From positions 1 through 64,000 of the forward strand of contig NZ_JASHIM010000010.1 of the NCBI RefSeq assembly GCF_030733685.1: a DNA stretch of 64,000 nucleotides. Reading direction: 5' to 3'. Position numbers and translations under genes: made by a program. This stretch comes from Roseovarius sp. MMSF_3281. Its GTDB lineage: Bacteria; Pseudomonadota; Alphaproteobacteria; Rhodobacterales; Rhodobacteraceae. How positions within the stretch are numbered: the stretch's first letter is position 1; the number at the start of each line of letters is the position of its first letter. Shown one piece after another: positions 34,948-43,751 of the stretch. The notes under the pieces were generated by a model. The model was given only the letters and a program-made list of their open reading frames with translations, searched no databases and was not told where the DNA came from.

Positions 34948-36398
34948 CCGCGTGGCGTTTCGGCCAGTTCCAGAAGCAATTCAAGATTCATGTGACGTTC
35001 GATATGGTTGGCGAGATCGTCAAGCGTGGCTTCGACGCTGTCGTTGAAGGCCAAATCCGATTGCGCACCCAGATCGTGTAGCATGGCCGCGCGAAAGGCA
35101 TCCGACGAAAACAATCCGTGCAAATAGCACCCCCGAACCCGGCCCGAAGGCGAGGCGGCCCCTTCGTCACGGCCGCCCACGCGCAGCCACGCCCGGCTGC
35201 AGTCTGGTCCGGTTGTTTCACCAAGGTGAATCTCGTATCCTTCAACGCTATCGCCCGTTGATAGATAGGTGGCCCTAGTCAAGGTGAGGTGCTTTTCGGG
35301 CTGCATGACCGTGGTCACGTCGAGATGGCCCAGGCCCGGAACGGACCCGGCCGTGCCTTCGATCCCGTCGGGGTCGGCGATTTCACGGCCCAGCATTTGG
35401 TAGCCACCGCAGATACCCATGACGTGCCCTCCGCGCCGGACATGGGCCTTCAGGTCGATATCCCAGCCTTGGGCGCGGAAATGCGCAAGATCGGCGATGG
35501 TGGATTTGCTGCCGGGGATCAGGACAAGATCGGCATCACCGGGCAGGGGGTGGCCGGCTTCGATGATCTCGACGGATACATTGGGTTCGCTTGAGAGCGG
35601 ATCAAGATCGTCGAAATTTGCAATGCGGCTCAGGCGGGGCACCGCGACCTTGAAGTTCCCGCCGGGTGTGGAGGCAATATCCATCACGTCTTCGGCGGGC
35701 AGGCGCCAGGCCTCATCGAACCATGGCAGGACCCCGAGCGACGGCCACCCGGTACGCTGTTCGATTTCGGCCAGACCATCGTCAAACAAGCTAACGTCAC
35801 CCCGGAACTTGTTGATCGCAAAACCCTTGATCAGGGCCCGGTCTTCGGGTGGTAGGATCGTTTGGGTGCCGACGATCTGGGCGATGACGCCGCCACGGTC
35901 GATATCCCCCACAAGGATCACGGAAACCCCCGCGGCCGAGGCAAAGCCCATATTGGCGATGTCACCTTCGCGCAGATTGATTTCTGCGGGGCTTCCGGCC
36001 CCTTCGACGATAACAAGCTCGCTGTCCGCGCATAAGCGGTCAAAACTCTCCAGCACGGCCTTTAGGAGTTGTGGTTTGGCCTTGGTATAATCGCGGGCGC
36101 GAAGGGTGGTCATGCGCTGCCCCTGAACGATCACCTGTGCCCCGGTGTCGGTTTCAGGTTTCAGCAACACCGGGTTCATATCGGTATGAGGGGCGCGCCG
36201 GGCGGCCAAGGCCTGTAGCGCTTGCGCCCTGCCGATCTCGCCCCCGTCCTGGGTGACGGCGGCATTGTTGGACATGTTTTGCGGCTTGAAAGGAGATACG
36301 CGCAGCCCGCGGTTGGTGAAGGCCCGTGCAAGGCCCGCCACGACCATGGATTTGCCCACGTTCGAACCCGCGCCTTGGATCATGATGGCCTTGGTCAT
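34932..36398 (-). CDS. cobQ: Cobyric acid synthase CobQ
   Basis: 488-aa amidotransferase in cobalamin synthesis that amidates adenosylcobyrinic acid a,c-diamide at four side chains using glutamine and ATP. The N-terminal P-loop is [19 protein letters not shown] (7-25), and the C-terminal class I glutaminase domain has the nucleophile cysteine in [12 protein letters not shown] and a catalytic His in [11 protein letters not shown]. Length is normal. It stands alone here, with no other cob genes in the window. Confidence 0.96.
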   Translation of the reverse strand: MTKAIMIQGAGSNVGKSMVVAGLARAFTNRGLRVSPFKPQNMSNNAAVTQDGGEIGRAQALQALAARRAPHTDMNPVLLKPETDTGAQVIVQGQRMTTLRARDYTKAKPQLLKAVLESFDRLCADSELVIVEGAGSPAEINLREGDIANMGFASAAGVSVILVGDIDRGGVIAQIVGTQTILPPEDRALIKGFAINKFRGDVSLFDDGLAEIEQRTGWPSLGVLPWFDEAWRLPAEDVMDIASTPGGNFKVAVPRLSRIANFDDLDPLSSEPNVSVEIIEAGHPLPGDADLVLIPGSKSTIADLAHFRAQGWDIDLKAHVRRGGHVMGICGGYQMLGREIADPDGIEGTAGSVPGLGHLDVTTVMQPEKHLTLTRATYLSTGDSVEGYEIHLGETTGPDCSRAWLRVGGRDEGAASPSGRVRGCYLHGLFSSDAFRAAMLHDLGAQSDLAFNDSVEATLDDLANHIERHMNLELLLELAETPRGYSKS

Positions 36399-36462
36399 GT
36401 CACCCCCTCCCGCGTTGCCAGTCGTGGTGATACCCGGCTACAGGCAGACGGGAAAGCCCAAA

Positions 36463-36490
36463 GAAAAAGCCCCGCCAGATTGGCAGGGCT
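36463..36490 (-). terminator. Intrinsic terminator after the 106-aa gene
   Basis: Reverse strand: AGCCCTGCCA and TGGCGGGGCT form a 10-bp stem (one G-U pair) with a 3-nt loop, then TTTTTCTT. It lies 25 nt downstream of the 106-aa gene's stop. Confidence 0.8.
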
Positions 36491-36514
36491 ATTTCTGGGC
36501 TGCCGGAGGTCGGA

Positions 36515-36835
36515 TCAGGCCGCTTCGGCCTGTGCAGCCGCATTGCGGCGCTCACTTTCCTCGCGCGACAGTGCAACAGAGGTCCGAACCCCTTTGCCGA
36601 CGAATTCCATCAGGCCTTCGACGACACGTTCATTCGGGTCGATCCCGGCACAGGACAGAACCTCGCGGCCATCGCGCGAGCGCGCCCAGCGGGCGATCTG
36701 TTCCGGACCGTTGCCATATTTCTTGTCGTCAGAAATGGCATCGTCCAAGGCAGCCAATACAACGGCTGCAAAAAGTTTACGAGCACGGTTGCCCTGTTCG
36801 GCATTGAAGGCTGTGCCGTCAACGAAATCTTTCAT
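36515..36835 (-). CDS. Conserved hypothetical protein (DUF6280-like)
   Basis: 106 aa, soluble. Recognisable text: KDFVDGTAFNAEQGNRARKL, DDKKYGNGPEQIARWARSRD and an alanine-rich tail. It resembles a short family common in Rhodobacteraceae, for which I know no function. It is monocistronic with its own terminator. A ribosome binding site is not obvious in the AT-rich leader (AAGGACGAAAC). Confidence 0.75.
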   Translation of the reverse strand: MKDFVDGTAFNAEQGNRARKLFAAVVLAALDDAISDDKKYGNGPEQIARWARSRDGREVLSCAGIDPNERVVEGLMEFVGKGVRTSVALSREESERRNAAAQAEAA

Positions 36836-37052
36836 GTTTCGTCCTTGATCTTATTGCTCTTGTGTTTCGGGCGTGACGATGGTTATGGCGAAGTTTGAGC
36901 GATTCGGATAGAGTATAAATGCATAGCTTCTATGCAAATTGATCATATCTTTCTGCAAGTGCAGCACGAGATATCGTTTCCTTGCCCCATCTCCTCTTAC
37001 AAGATATAGGGGCGGGCAATCTTCTATCAACCTTTTGACATGGTTTGCCATA

Positions 37053-37616
37053 ATGCCGAAAATCAACGGAAACGAGATTCGCCCAGGAAATGTTCTGGAG
37101 CATAACGGCGGTCTTTGGAGCGCTGTGAAAGTTGACCACGTAAAGCCCGGAAAAGGTGGCGCTTTTGCGCAGGTCGAGCTGCGCAACCTGCGCAACGGGT
37201 CGAAGTTGAACGAGCGTTTCCGCAGCGCCGACAAGGTGGAGCGCGTTCGCCTTGAACAAAAGGACCAGCAATTCCTTTACGAGACCGACGGGATGCTGGT
37301 TTTCATGGATAATGAGAGCTTCGAACAGATCGAACTGCCTGCGGAAATTCTGGGGGAGCGCCGCCCCTTCCTGCAGGACGGGATGACCGTCCAGATCGAG
37401 TATTACGAGAACGAGGCGCTGAACGCCACGCTGCCCCAGAAGGTGACCTGCAAGGTGGTCGAGACCGAACCGGTGGTCAAAGGACAAACCGCCGCCAACA
37501 GTTTCAAGCCTGCGGTTCTGGACAATGGTGTAAAGGTCATGGTGCCGCCCTTCGTGGGCCAAGACGAGGATATCGTCGTTAATACCGAGACCATGGATTA
37601 TTCCGAACGCGCCTGA
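37053..37616 (+). CDS. efp: Elongation factor P
   Basis: 187-aa translation factor that relieves ribosome stalling at polyproline stretches. Three beta-barrel domains: KOW-like (about 1-63) with Lys34 at the tip of [12 protein letters not shown] (about 65-125) and C-terminal (about 128-187). Lys34 can be modified by EpmA in some species or left bare in others; neither epm gene is seen here. The start ATG 37053 ([12 protein letters not shown]) is the family start; in-frame upstream codons are not conserved protein. It converges with the fructosamine kinase gene; the stop codons share a hairpin. Confidence 0.97.
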   Translation: MPKINGNEIRPGNVLEHNGGLWSAVKVDHVKPGKGGAFAQVELRNLRNGSKLNERFRSADKVERVRLEQKDQQFLYETDGMLVFMDNESFEQIELPAEILGERRPFLQDGMTVQIEYYENEALNATLPQKVTCKVVETEPVVKGQTAANSFKPAVLDNGVKVMVPPFVGQDEDIVVNTETMDYSERA

Positions 37617-37627
37617 AGGTCAGGCGC
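37609..37627. terminator. Hairpin built from the facing stop codons of efp and its neighbour
   Basis: GCGCCTGA (37609-37616) and TCAGGCGC (37620-37627) form a perfect 8-bp stem with loop AGG. The stem is made of the last codons of the two converging genes. There is no T-tract, so termination is uncertain. Confidence 0.35.
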
Positions 37628-38420
37628 CCAGGCTGTCCAAAAGCCCGGTCACCATACCGCGATACCCCGCGCCGAAAAGGCGTAAATGCACAAGCGCCGG
37701 CCAGAGTTGATAAACGGGCCGGCGTTTTTCATGACCATGGGGCAGGGGACCATAGCCCTCGTAAAACGCGTTTGGCGGCTGGCCGAAGAGGGTGAGCATC
37801 GCCAGATCGACCTCGGCATCGCCATAGTAGCAGGCCGGGTCGATGAAACAGGCCCTTTCGCCAGTGAACAGGACATTGCCGGACCAAAGGTCGCCATGCA
37901 GCAGCGCCGCGGGCGGATGTTGAGGCAGCAATCCGGGCAGGCGATCTGCAAGGCTTTTCAAGCGCGCGACAATATCCGGGGGGAGCGCGTTCACGCCGGT
38001 CAGAAGCCGGTTTTCCGCCCAGAACTGCGGCCAATTCCGGCAAGGGCTGTTCGGGATGCCGACCGTGCCAAAGGCATAATCCATATCCCATCCATAGGTG
38101 TCTCCGGTCACCTTGTGCATCTTTCGCAGGGCCTGTCCCAAGGCGGCCCAGCTTCGCGGGCTGGACGGTGTCTCGGGCAGGAATTCCAGCAGGAGTAGGC
38201 CCGGAGCCTCGCCCAAGACCTTGGGCACGGGGGCGCCCACCCTGGCCATGGTGCGTAGCATCGCGGCCTCTGCCGCAACCTGCGGCCCCTGTTTGGCCAC
38301 GAGGCTTTGGCCGCTGTCCAGATCTACCCGCTCGACTTTCGACAGATCACCGCCATGCAAGGGGACGCGGGCGGTGACCCGCGCGCCTGTAAGCGTGGCG
38401 ATTTGTTCGGTGAGGGTCAT
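37620..38420 (-). CDS. Fructosamine kinase family protein
   Basis: 266-aa kinase-like protein. Visible motifs: VAKQGPQVAAEAAMLRTMA (ATP-site Lys and helix C Glu), LLHGDLWSGNVLF (catalytic loop with HGDLW-x-x-N) and CFIDPACYYGDAEVDLAM (DPA in place of DFG). This matches fructosamine-3-kinase-related proteins, which phosphorylate sugar adducts on proteins as a repair step. It overlaps the downstream ygfZ-like gene by 4 nt (stop of the former with start region of the latter on the same strand is not the case; the overlap is 38417-38420 with ygfZ lying upstream), suggesting coexpression. Confidence 0.9.
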   Translation of the reverse strand: MTLTEQIATLTGARVTARVPLHGGDLSKVERVDLDSGQSLVAKQGPQVAAEAAMLRTMARVGAPVPKVLGEAPGLLLLEFLPETPSSPRSWAALGQALRKMHKVTGDTYGWDMDYAFGTVGIPNSPCRNWPQFWAENRLLTGVNALPPDIVARLKSLADRLPGLLPQHPPAALLHGDLWSGNVLFTGERACFIDPACYYGDAEVDLAMLTLFGQPPNAFYEGYGPLPHGHEKRRPVYQLWPALVHLRLFGAGYRGMVTGLLDSLGA

Positions 38421-39148
38421 GGCGTATAGGTGACATCCGCTTCACCGGCCTGCATCGGCCCCTTGGCACGGGCAAACCGCAGATAGGCAATACCGCGCCC
38501 GCCACTTTGGGTGAAAAGCGTGCCCGCCACTTTGCCATTGGCCGTGATCTCGCTTCCCACCGGGGCCTCGCCCGTGACATCGACCGTGGCAAGGCCTTTG
38601 CGCAGTTCGGTTTTGTGCTTCATCCGCGCGGTGACCTCTTGGCCGACATAGCAGCCCTTCTTGAAATCCACGCCGTTCAGGCGTTCGAACCCGGCTTCCA
38701 GAATGAAGGTATCGGGTGTTAGCTCGATCCCGGTTTCGGGAATGCAGTGCGCTACGCGGATCGCGTCCCAATCGGTGCCGTCATCGCCGCCCTGCGCACC
38801 ATATAACCGCCACCCCAGGTCGGGATGGCGCGGGTCGGGCAGGGCGCCTTGCGGCGCGGGGCCGGTCCCGCGTTGCACCTTGAGGTCACTTTCGGCGATT
38901 TGCACATCGGCGCGCAACTTGTACATATTCAGGCGTTGCACAAGGCCTGATGCAAGGCTGTCATCTACATCGAGTATGATTGCATCTTCTTGACCGTACA
39001 GGAAAAAATCGGCCAAGTACTTGCCTTGCGGGGTCAGGACGGCGGCATAGACCAACCCCTCGTCAAGCCGCTTCACATCATTGGTGATCAGCCCCTGCAA
39101 GAAGTCCTGCGCCTCGGTGCCGGTAATTTTAAAGATCCTGCGCGTCAT
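38417..39148 (-). CDS. ygfZ: YgfZ/GcvT-like folate-binding protein
   Basis: 243-aa member of the YgfZ (COG0354) family, which supports iron-sulfur cluster assembly or repair in a folate-dependent way. The diagnostic KGCYVGQEVTAR motif is present (about 157-168). Length is shorter than E. coli YgfZ but normal for alphaproteobacterial homologues. The start ATG 39148 (MTRRIFKITGTEAQDFLQGL) is the natural family start; upstream codons in frame are not family-like. The gene overlaps the fructosamine kinase start by 4 nt. Confidence 0.93.
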   Translation of the reverse strand: MTRRIFKITGTEAQDFLQGLITNDVKRLDEGLVYAAVLTPQGKYLADFFLYGQEDAIILDVDDSLASGLVQRLNMYKLRADVQIAESDLKVQRGTGPAPQGALPDPRHPDLGWRLYGAQGGDDGTDWDAIRVAHCIPETGIELTPDTFILEAGFERLNGVDFKKGCYVGQEVTARMKHKTELRKGLATVDVTGEAPVGSEITANGKVAGTLFTQSGGRGIAYLRFARAKGPMQAGEADVTYTP

Positions 39149-39213
39149 TGCCCCTCCAATCATCTTCCTGCCTGTAATATAGGTCATGGCAAGGCTGGCA
39201 ACAGGGGGTGAGG

Positions 39214-39885
39214 ATGCGCGCGAAATTGTCGATTGTGATCCCCACCCTGAATGCGGCGGATACCTTGCCCCTTTGCCTTGGCGCGCTTGGGGAAGGGCTG
39301 GAGGCCGGCATGATCCGCGAGGTGGTATTTTCCGATGGCGGATCGCAGGATCAGACGCTTGAAATTGCGGATGCCGCGGGTGCGGTCGTGGTGCGGGGGG
39401 CGCCGTCACGCGGCGGGCAATTGCGGCGCGGGGTTGCGGTGACACAGGGCGAATGGGTCTTGGTGCTGCATGCCGATAGCGTTCTGCCCTCTGGTTGGCC
39501 CGCCGTCGTGGCGACGCAGATGCAGGTTGAATCCCCCGCGGCCTTTCGGTTGCGCTTCGATGCGAGGGGGCTTGCGCCGCGCTTGGTGGCGGGGTGGGCG
39601 AACCTGCGGTCCCGGGTGTTTCACCTGCCTTATGGCGATCAAGGATTATTGATATCGCGGCAGGATTACGAGGCCGTGGGCGGGTACCCGGACATCCCCC
39701 TGATGGAGGATGTGACGATTGCCCGGCGTTTGCGCCGCCGATTGATGCTTTTGCCCGTCGCGATTACCACAAGCGCGGCAAAATACAAGCGTGACGGGTG
39801 GTTGCGCCGAGGTGCGCGTAACCTGTCGATCCTCTTGCGCTATCTTCTGGGGGCGGACCCCGCGCAATTGGCCAAGCGCTATTGA
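39214..39885 (+). CDS. Family 2 glycosyltransferase (TIGR04283-like)
   Basis: 223-aa cytoplasmic enzyme. The GT-A start LSIVIPTLNAADTLPLCLGA (4-23), the nucleotide-binding VVFSDGGSQDQTLEIA and the metal-binding LHADSVLPSG mark a GT2 fold. It lacks a membrane segment. The short length and the LPYGDQGLLISRQDYEAVGG segment fit the TIGR04283 subfamily, whose substrates are not well known. ATG 39214 is preferred over the upstream GTG 39208 because AGGGGG lies 6 nt before it. It converges with the phosphatase gene. Confidence 0.88.
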   Translation: MRAKLSIVIPTLNAADTLPLCLGALGEGLEAGMIREVVFSDGGSQDQTLEIADAAGAVVVRGAPSRGGQLRRGVAVTQGEWVLVLHADSVLPSGWPAVVATQMQVESPAAFRLRFDARGLAPRLVAGWANLRSRVFHLPYGDQGLLISRQDYEAVGGYPDIPLMEDVTIARRLRRRLMLLPVAITTSAAKYKRDGWLRRGARNLSILLRYLLGADPAQLAKRY

Positions 39886-39888
39886 ACG

Positions 39889-40572
39889 TCAGACAAGCGG
39901 CTTGTGCTTGGCCTCGTAGTCAGCTTGCATTTGCAGGTGGTCGTATTCGGTTTTGATCCAGTCCTCGAAACCGATTCCGGTTTCCTTCTGGCGCGCGTCA
40001 TAGCGGTCGAGGATGAAGTCCAGTACGCCGGTCTTGGTCCAACGGAAGTGGATGTACCTGGCGCTTAGCATCTTGCGCGCGTCTGCGACGGGCCGTCCCT
40101 CGATCACCAATAGATAAATCGCCGAGGCAAAGCCCGCGCGATCGGCCCCTGACTTGCAGTGCATGACAAAGGGCTTTTCGATGCTGCGGAAGGCCTCGAT
40201 CACTTGCAGGATGTTTTCCGCGGGCGCGGCGTTGCGGGCCATGAGCGAGACATTGACCAGTGTCAGGCCAAGGTCGCGGCAGCTTTCTTCCTCGGTCAGG
40301 TAGTGTGCAGCCCCGGCTGCGCCGCGCAGGTTGAGCACCGATTTGATGCCCATGGCCTTGAGCCTGACGAAGCGTTCATGCGTGGGCTGATTTGAGCGGT
40401 AAACGCCTGGTGCGACAGGGAAAAAATTGGTCCAGACCTTTCGCAGGATCGCGTGATCGAACCACAGGTTATAGATATGTGCGCGGCGGCGGTTCTCGGG
40501 CGTGGACAAGTCGGTGTTGTAGGAGGCGCGCAGGCCGCGTTCCCAATCGGAAATCCGTTTGAAGATAGACAT
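39889..40572 (-). CDS. Dual-specificity/tyrosine phosphatase-like protein
   Basis: 227 aa with the phosphatase P-loop VMHCKSGADRAGFA: nucleophile Cys139 and Arg145 (C-x5-R). The general-acid side is not clearly placed. The YRSNQPTHERFVRLKAMGIK and SVLNLRG blocks are typical of the DSP-like family that includes bacterial atypical phosphatases. The N-terminal ERGLRASYNTDLSTPENRRR may bind partners or membrane. The target could be a protein, lipid or polysaccharide intermediate; the opposing glycosyltransferase is the only hint. Confidence 0.88.
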   Translation of the reverse strand: MSIFKRISDWERGLRASYNTDLSTPENRRRAHIYNLWFDHAILRKVWTNFFPVAPGVYRSNQPTHERFVRLKAMGIKSVLNLRGAAGAAHYLTEEESCRDLGLTLVNVSLMARNAAPAENILQVIEAFRSIEKPFVMHCKSGADRAGFASAIYLLVIEGRPVADARKMLSARYIHFRWTKTGVLDFILDRYDARQKETGIGFEDWIKTEYDHLQMQADYEAKHKPLV

Positions 40573-40719
40573 TGGGGTGGCTGTGCTCCGTCCTTGTGGC
40601 CCGTGATCGGGGCCTGCCCCGTTTAGGCGGCGGTGGCGGATATGGCAAGGTGGTGATCGGGAATTGACGGCGCGTTGGAGGGGCGTAATGTGAAGCCTCA
40701 TCATTTCGGGAGATTGTCC

Positions 40720-41976
40720 ATGAGCCAAACCAGAGGCCGCCCCTATCTTGCCATTCCCGGCCCTTCGGTGATGCCCGAGGCGGTGCTGAGCGCCATGCAT
40801 CGCAGCGCGCCGAACATCTATGAAGGCGAGTTGGTCGAGATGATGCCGGACCTCACCGCAGACCTGTGCCGGGTGGCGCGGACGGACGGCCATGTCGCGA
40901 TCTATATCAGCAATGGGCACGGCGCGTGGGAGGCCGCCCTTGCCAATGTCGTGGCCCCCGGTGAGCGGGTCTTGGTGCCCGCGACGGGGCGGTTCGGGCA
41001 TGGCTGGGGCGAGATTGCCAGCGGCCTTGGGGCCGAGGTGGAGGTGATGGATTTCGGCAAGCGCGCCCCGGTGGATATGGACTGGTTCGAATCCGCCTTG
41101 CGCGCCGATAAATCGCATGAAATCAAGGCAGTACTTGCCACGCATGTGGATACATCAACCTCGATCCGCAACGATATCCTGGCCATGCGCAGGGCCATCG
41201 ATGCCGCAGGCCACCCGGCACTTTTGATGGTGGATTGCATCGCCTCCCTGGCCTGTGATCGGTTCGAGATGGACGCTTGGGGTGTGGATGTCGTGGTTGC
41301 GGCAAGCCAGAAGGGGTTGATGGTGCCGCCCGGATTGGGTTTCGTGTTCTTCAATGACAAGGCGGCGGCGGTGCGGCGCGGCATGGAGCGGGTAAGCCGC
41401 TATTGGGATTGGACGCTTCGGGCCGAGCCCGAGATGTTCTATCAGTATTTTGGCGGGACCGCGCCGACACATCATATTTACGGGCTGCGTGCATCGTTGG
41501 ACATGATCCATGGCGAAGGGCTTGAGGCTGTCTGGAACAGGCATGACACCTTGGCTCAGGCGACATGGGCGGCCTGCGAGATATGGGGGCAGGGCGGGCC
41601 CTTGGCCCTAAATGTTGCGAATGAGGCCTGTCGAAGTCGTGCGGTGACCTCGCTTCGGATTGGCGCGCCTTACGGTACGGAATTGCGATCCTGGCTGCAG
41701 CGTGAGGCAGAGGTGACCCTGGGCATCGGCCTTGGCATGGCCGAACCCGGGGACCCCGCGTGGCACGGGTTTTTCCGCATGGGGCATATGGGCCATGTGA
41801 ACGCGCATATGGTTCTGGGGATGCTGGCCTCGGTCAATGCGGGGTTGATGGCCTTGGGCGTGCCGCATGGTGCGGGCGCATTGGATGCAGCCGCTAAGGT
41901 ATTGGCAAAAAAGGAAAATTCAACGCCGGTTGGCCAGCCAGACGATGAGGCGGTCAAGGCCAAAACCTGCTGCTAA
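40720..41976 (+). CDS. Class V aminotransferase (alanine/serine-glyoxylate type)
   Basis: 418-aa PLP enzyme. The start PYLAIPGPSVMPEAVLSAM is the typical opening of alanine-glyoxylate/serine-glyoxylate aminotransferases. The PLP lysine is in VVVAASQKGLMVPPGLGFV, preceded by MVDCIASLACDRFEMDAWGV. The C-terminal tail carries two cysteines (KAKTCC). The start ATG 40720 follows GGGAG; an earlier in-frame ATG would add 15 unlikely residues. Its last 57 nt overlap a small membrane protein on the other strand. Substrate not settled. Confidence 0.9.
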   Translation: MSQTRGRPYLAIPGPSVMPEAVLSAMHRSAPNIYEGELVEMMPDLTADLCRVARTDGHVAIYISNGHGAWEAALANVVAPGERVLVPATGRFGHGWGEIASGLGAEVEVMDFGKRAPVDMDWFESALRADKSHEIKAVLATHVDTSTSIRNDILAMRRAIDAAGHPALLMVDCIASLACDRFEMDAWGVDVVVAASQKGLMVPPGLGFVFFNDKAAAVRRGMERVSRYWDWTLRAEPEMFYQYFGGTAPTHHIYGLRASLDMIHGEGLEAVWNRHDTLAQATWAACEIWGQGGPLALNVANEACRSRAVTSLRIGAPYGTELRSWLQREAEVTLGIGLGMAEPGDPAWHGFFRMGHMGHVNAHMVLGMLASVNAGLMALGVPHGAGALDAAAKVLAKKENSTPVGQPDDEAVKAKTCC

Positions 41977-42096
41977 CACGGCGGGCAGGCCAAAGGCGGC
42001 CCATAAGACGATGAAAACCCACAGCAAATTCACCAAGCCCATGACAAGGGCGGCATTGGTGTAATCCGGGGCAGAGGGCATGATTCCGCGTCGCAT
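41920..42096 (-). CDS. Small single-pass membrane protein, 58 aa
   Basis: Reading MRRGIMPSAPDYTNAALVMG at the start, then a hydrophobic stretch (LVNLLWVFIVLWAAFGLPAV) and a basic end (GLDRLIVWLANRR). It resembles short Rhodobacteraceae proteins next to hisC-like genes, which I recall only as unknowns. Its 3' end overlaps the aminotransferase 3' end by 57 nt on the opposite strand. It is downstream of the hisC-like gene on the same strand, with the GTAC-box cluster 73-150 nt upstream. Too short for many gene finders. Confidence 0.7.
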   Translation of the reverse strand: MRRGIMPSAPDYTNAALVMGLVNLLWVFIVLWAAFGLPAVLAAGFGLDRLIVWLANRR

Positions 42097-42168
42097 GGGG
42101 TAATCATAGCGTGGAAATTGCGAAAATCAGGTAAATTCCCGGCGAGGGCGGGAATGGGCGGAAATTTC

Positions 42169-42246
42169 TGTACAAGTCGTACGTTTTGTACGTGAGTTTT
42201 GTACAAAACTGGATAGGGTTTGCGCCGCGAACGTACAAGTCGTACG
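42169..42246. promoter_or_regulatory. Cluster of palindromic GTAC-box sites
   Basis: TGTACA-AGT-CGTACG at 42169-42183 and CGTACA-AGT-CGTACG at 42232-42246, with two GTAC half-sites between. Same 15-bp form as at 19560-19637 and 55026-55040. Likely operator for the 58-aa membrane protein gene; the regulator is unknown. Confidence 0.5.
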
Positions 42247-42362
42247 TTTTTTCGCCGCGCGCACCCGGTTTTTACCCCGCCTTAACCTTTCAATGGCACA
42301 CTGCCAGCCATGACATGTTTGAGATTCATCGTCAGGTTTGCCGCGTGGTTGCGCTGTTCGGG

Positions 42363-43469
42363 TCAGCCGCGCGCCCCGGCCAGGGCTTCTGGCAGCGCCT
42401 GGGCCAGAATATCGAGGTCTTGCGCGCGGCCACAGCTGATGCGGATGCACCGGTTTTGCGGTGCCACGAAGGGCATCCGGACGAAAACGCCCCGGGCGAT
42501 CAAGCCATCAAGAACAGCCTTTGCAAAGGCCCCGTCACCGCCGCAATCCACGGCCACGAAATTCGTGGCCGAGGGCAGGGAGGTCAGGCCATTGTCGCGG
42601 GCAATCCGGTCGATCCGGGTGCGGGCACTGGCGACCTCGGATTGCACATGCGAAAGCCACGCGGCATCGCGCAGGGCGGCCAGCGCCCCGGCCTGGGCCA
42701 CGCGGTTCATGCCGAAATGGTTGCGGATCTTATCGAAACTCTTGATCAGACCGGCCGCGCCGATGGCATATCCGATCCGCGCACCCGCCATGCCATGGGC
42801 CTTGGAAAAGGTGCGCATCCGGATCACGCGGGGATCGTCGGGATCAATATCAGGCGCGGTGCCCTGGGGGGCGAATTCGATGTAGGCCTCGTCCAAAAGC
42901 AAAAGACAGCCCTCGGGCAGGTTGTCGAGCGCCTTGAGAAGGGTATCGCCCTTGTGCCATGTGCCCATCGGGTTATCGGGATTGGCCAGGTAAACCAGTT
43001 TCGCCCCGACCTCCCGCGCCTTGGCGAAAAGGCTGGTGGGGTCTTCTTGATCGTCGACGTAGGCTACCTTGTGCAATACCCCGCCGAACCCCGCGACGTG
43101 GTAGTTGAAGGTGGGATAAGCGCCATCCGAGGTGACAACCGCATCGCCGGGGGCGATCAGCAGGCGCACAAGATTGCCCAACAGCCCGTCAATCCCTTCG
43201 CCCACAAGGATATTTTCCGGCGCGCAGGCCATGTGATCGGCCAAGGCATGGCGCAAATCATGGCTATCGGGTTCGCCGTATTTCCAGATACCGGACACCG
43301 CCGCGCGCATCGCCTCAACAGCCTTGGGAGAAGGGCCGAACAGGCTTTCGTTGGCCCCAAGCCTTGCACGGAAGGGCGCGCCACGGGCGCGTTCCTGTTC
43401 CTCGGGGCCGACGAAGGGCACGGTGGAGGGCAGCGATTGGATAAGGTCAGTGTAGCGTGGTGCGGTCAT
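42363..43469 (-). CDS. Histidinol-phosphate aminotransferase family protein
   Basis: 368-aa fold type I PLP aminotransferase. Motifs: ARLGANESLFGPSPKAVEAM (about 36-55), VYLANPDNPMGTWH, LLLLDEAYIEFA, and the PLP lysine in MRTFSKAHGMAGARIGYA. These are HisC-like, but many alphaproteobacteria have a second HisC-like enzyme used for aromatic or other amino acids, and no his operon is here. ATG 43469 is the family start. It lies upstream of the 58-aa gene on the same strand. Confidence 0.9.
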   Translation of the reverse strand: MTAPRYTDLIQSLPSTVPFVGPEEQERARGAPFRARLGANESLFGPSPKAVEAMRAAVSGIWKYGEPDSHDLRHALADHMACAPENILVGEGIDGLLGNLVRLLIAPGDAVVTSDGAYPTFNYHVAGFGGVLHKVAYVDDQEDPTSLFAKAREVGAKLVYLANPDNPMGTWHKGDTLLKALDNLPEGCLLLLDEAYIEFAPQGTAPDIDPDDPRVIRMRTFSKAHGMAGARIGYAIGAAGLIKSFDKIRNHFGMNRVAQAGALAALRDAAWLSHVQSEVASARTRIDRIARDNGLTSLPSATNFVAVDCGGDGAFAKAVLDGLIARGVFVRMPFVAPQNRCIRISCGRAQDLDILAQALPEALAGARG

Positions 43470-43680
43470 GGGGGCAGGTAAGGGCAAAGCGAGGCGGGAT
43501 GCAAGGTGGCTGCGCGCCCGGGCGCCCCCGGAGATGGTCAAGCGACGGTGGACGTTGCCGGCATAGGGGCATGCCTGCGGTGCCGTGCCGGACCAAGCCC
43601 GGGATCGGTGGCGGATTGGCCGTCGGTGCGCGGCTGGGCGGGCGGAATTCGCCTGAAATGGGTGGGGCGGCACCGGGTGT

Positions 43681-43730
43681 GCCGAAATCTTGAAAAGATT
43701 TCGGCCTGTTTTCTTTCAAAGAAAACAGGC
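43681..43730 (-). terminator. Tandem perfect hairpins after valS
   Basis: Two hairpins: GCCGAAATCTT / AAGATTTCGGC (43681-43705, 11-bp stem, loop GAA) and GCCTGTTTTCTTT / AAAGAAAACAGGC (43704-43730), sharing two bases. They begin 21 nt downstream of the valS stop, so they likely end valS and protect the opposite transcript. Confidence 0.6.
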
Positions 43731-43751
43731 TTTTACCCGGTGTCGCGCAGT

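Noticed and set aside
42310..42885. A 191-codon plus-strand frame downstream of the GTAC cluster
   Set aside because: Lies antisense within the hisC-like gene and is arginine/alanine-rich like other mirror frames.
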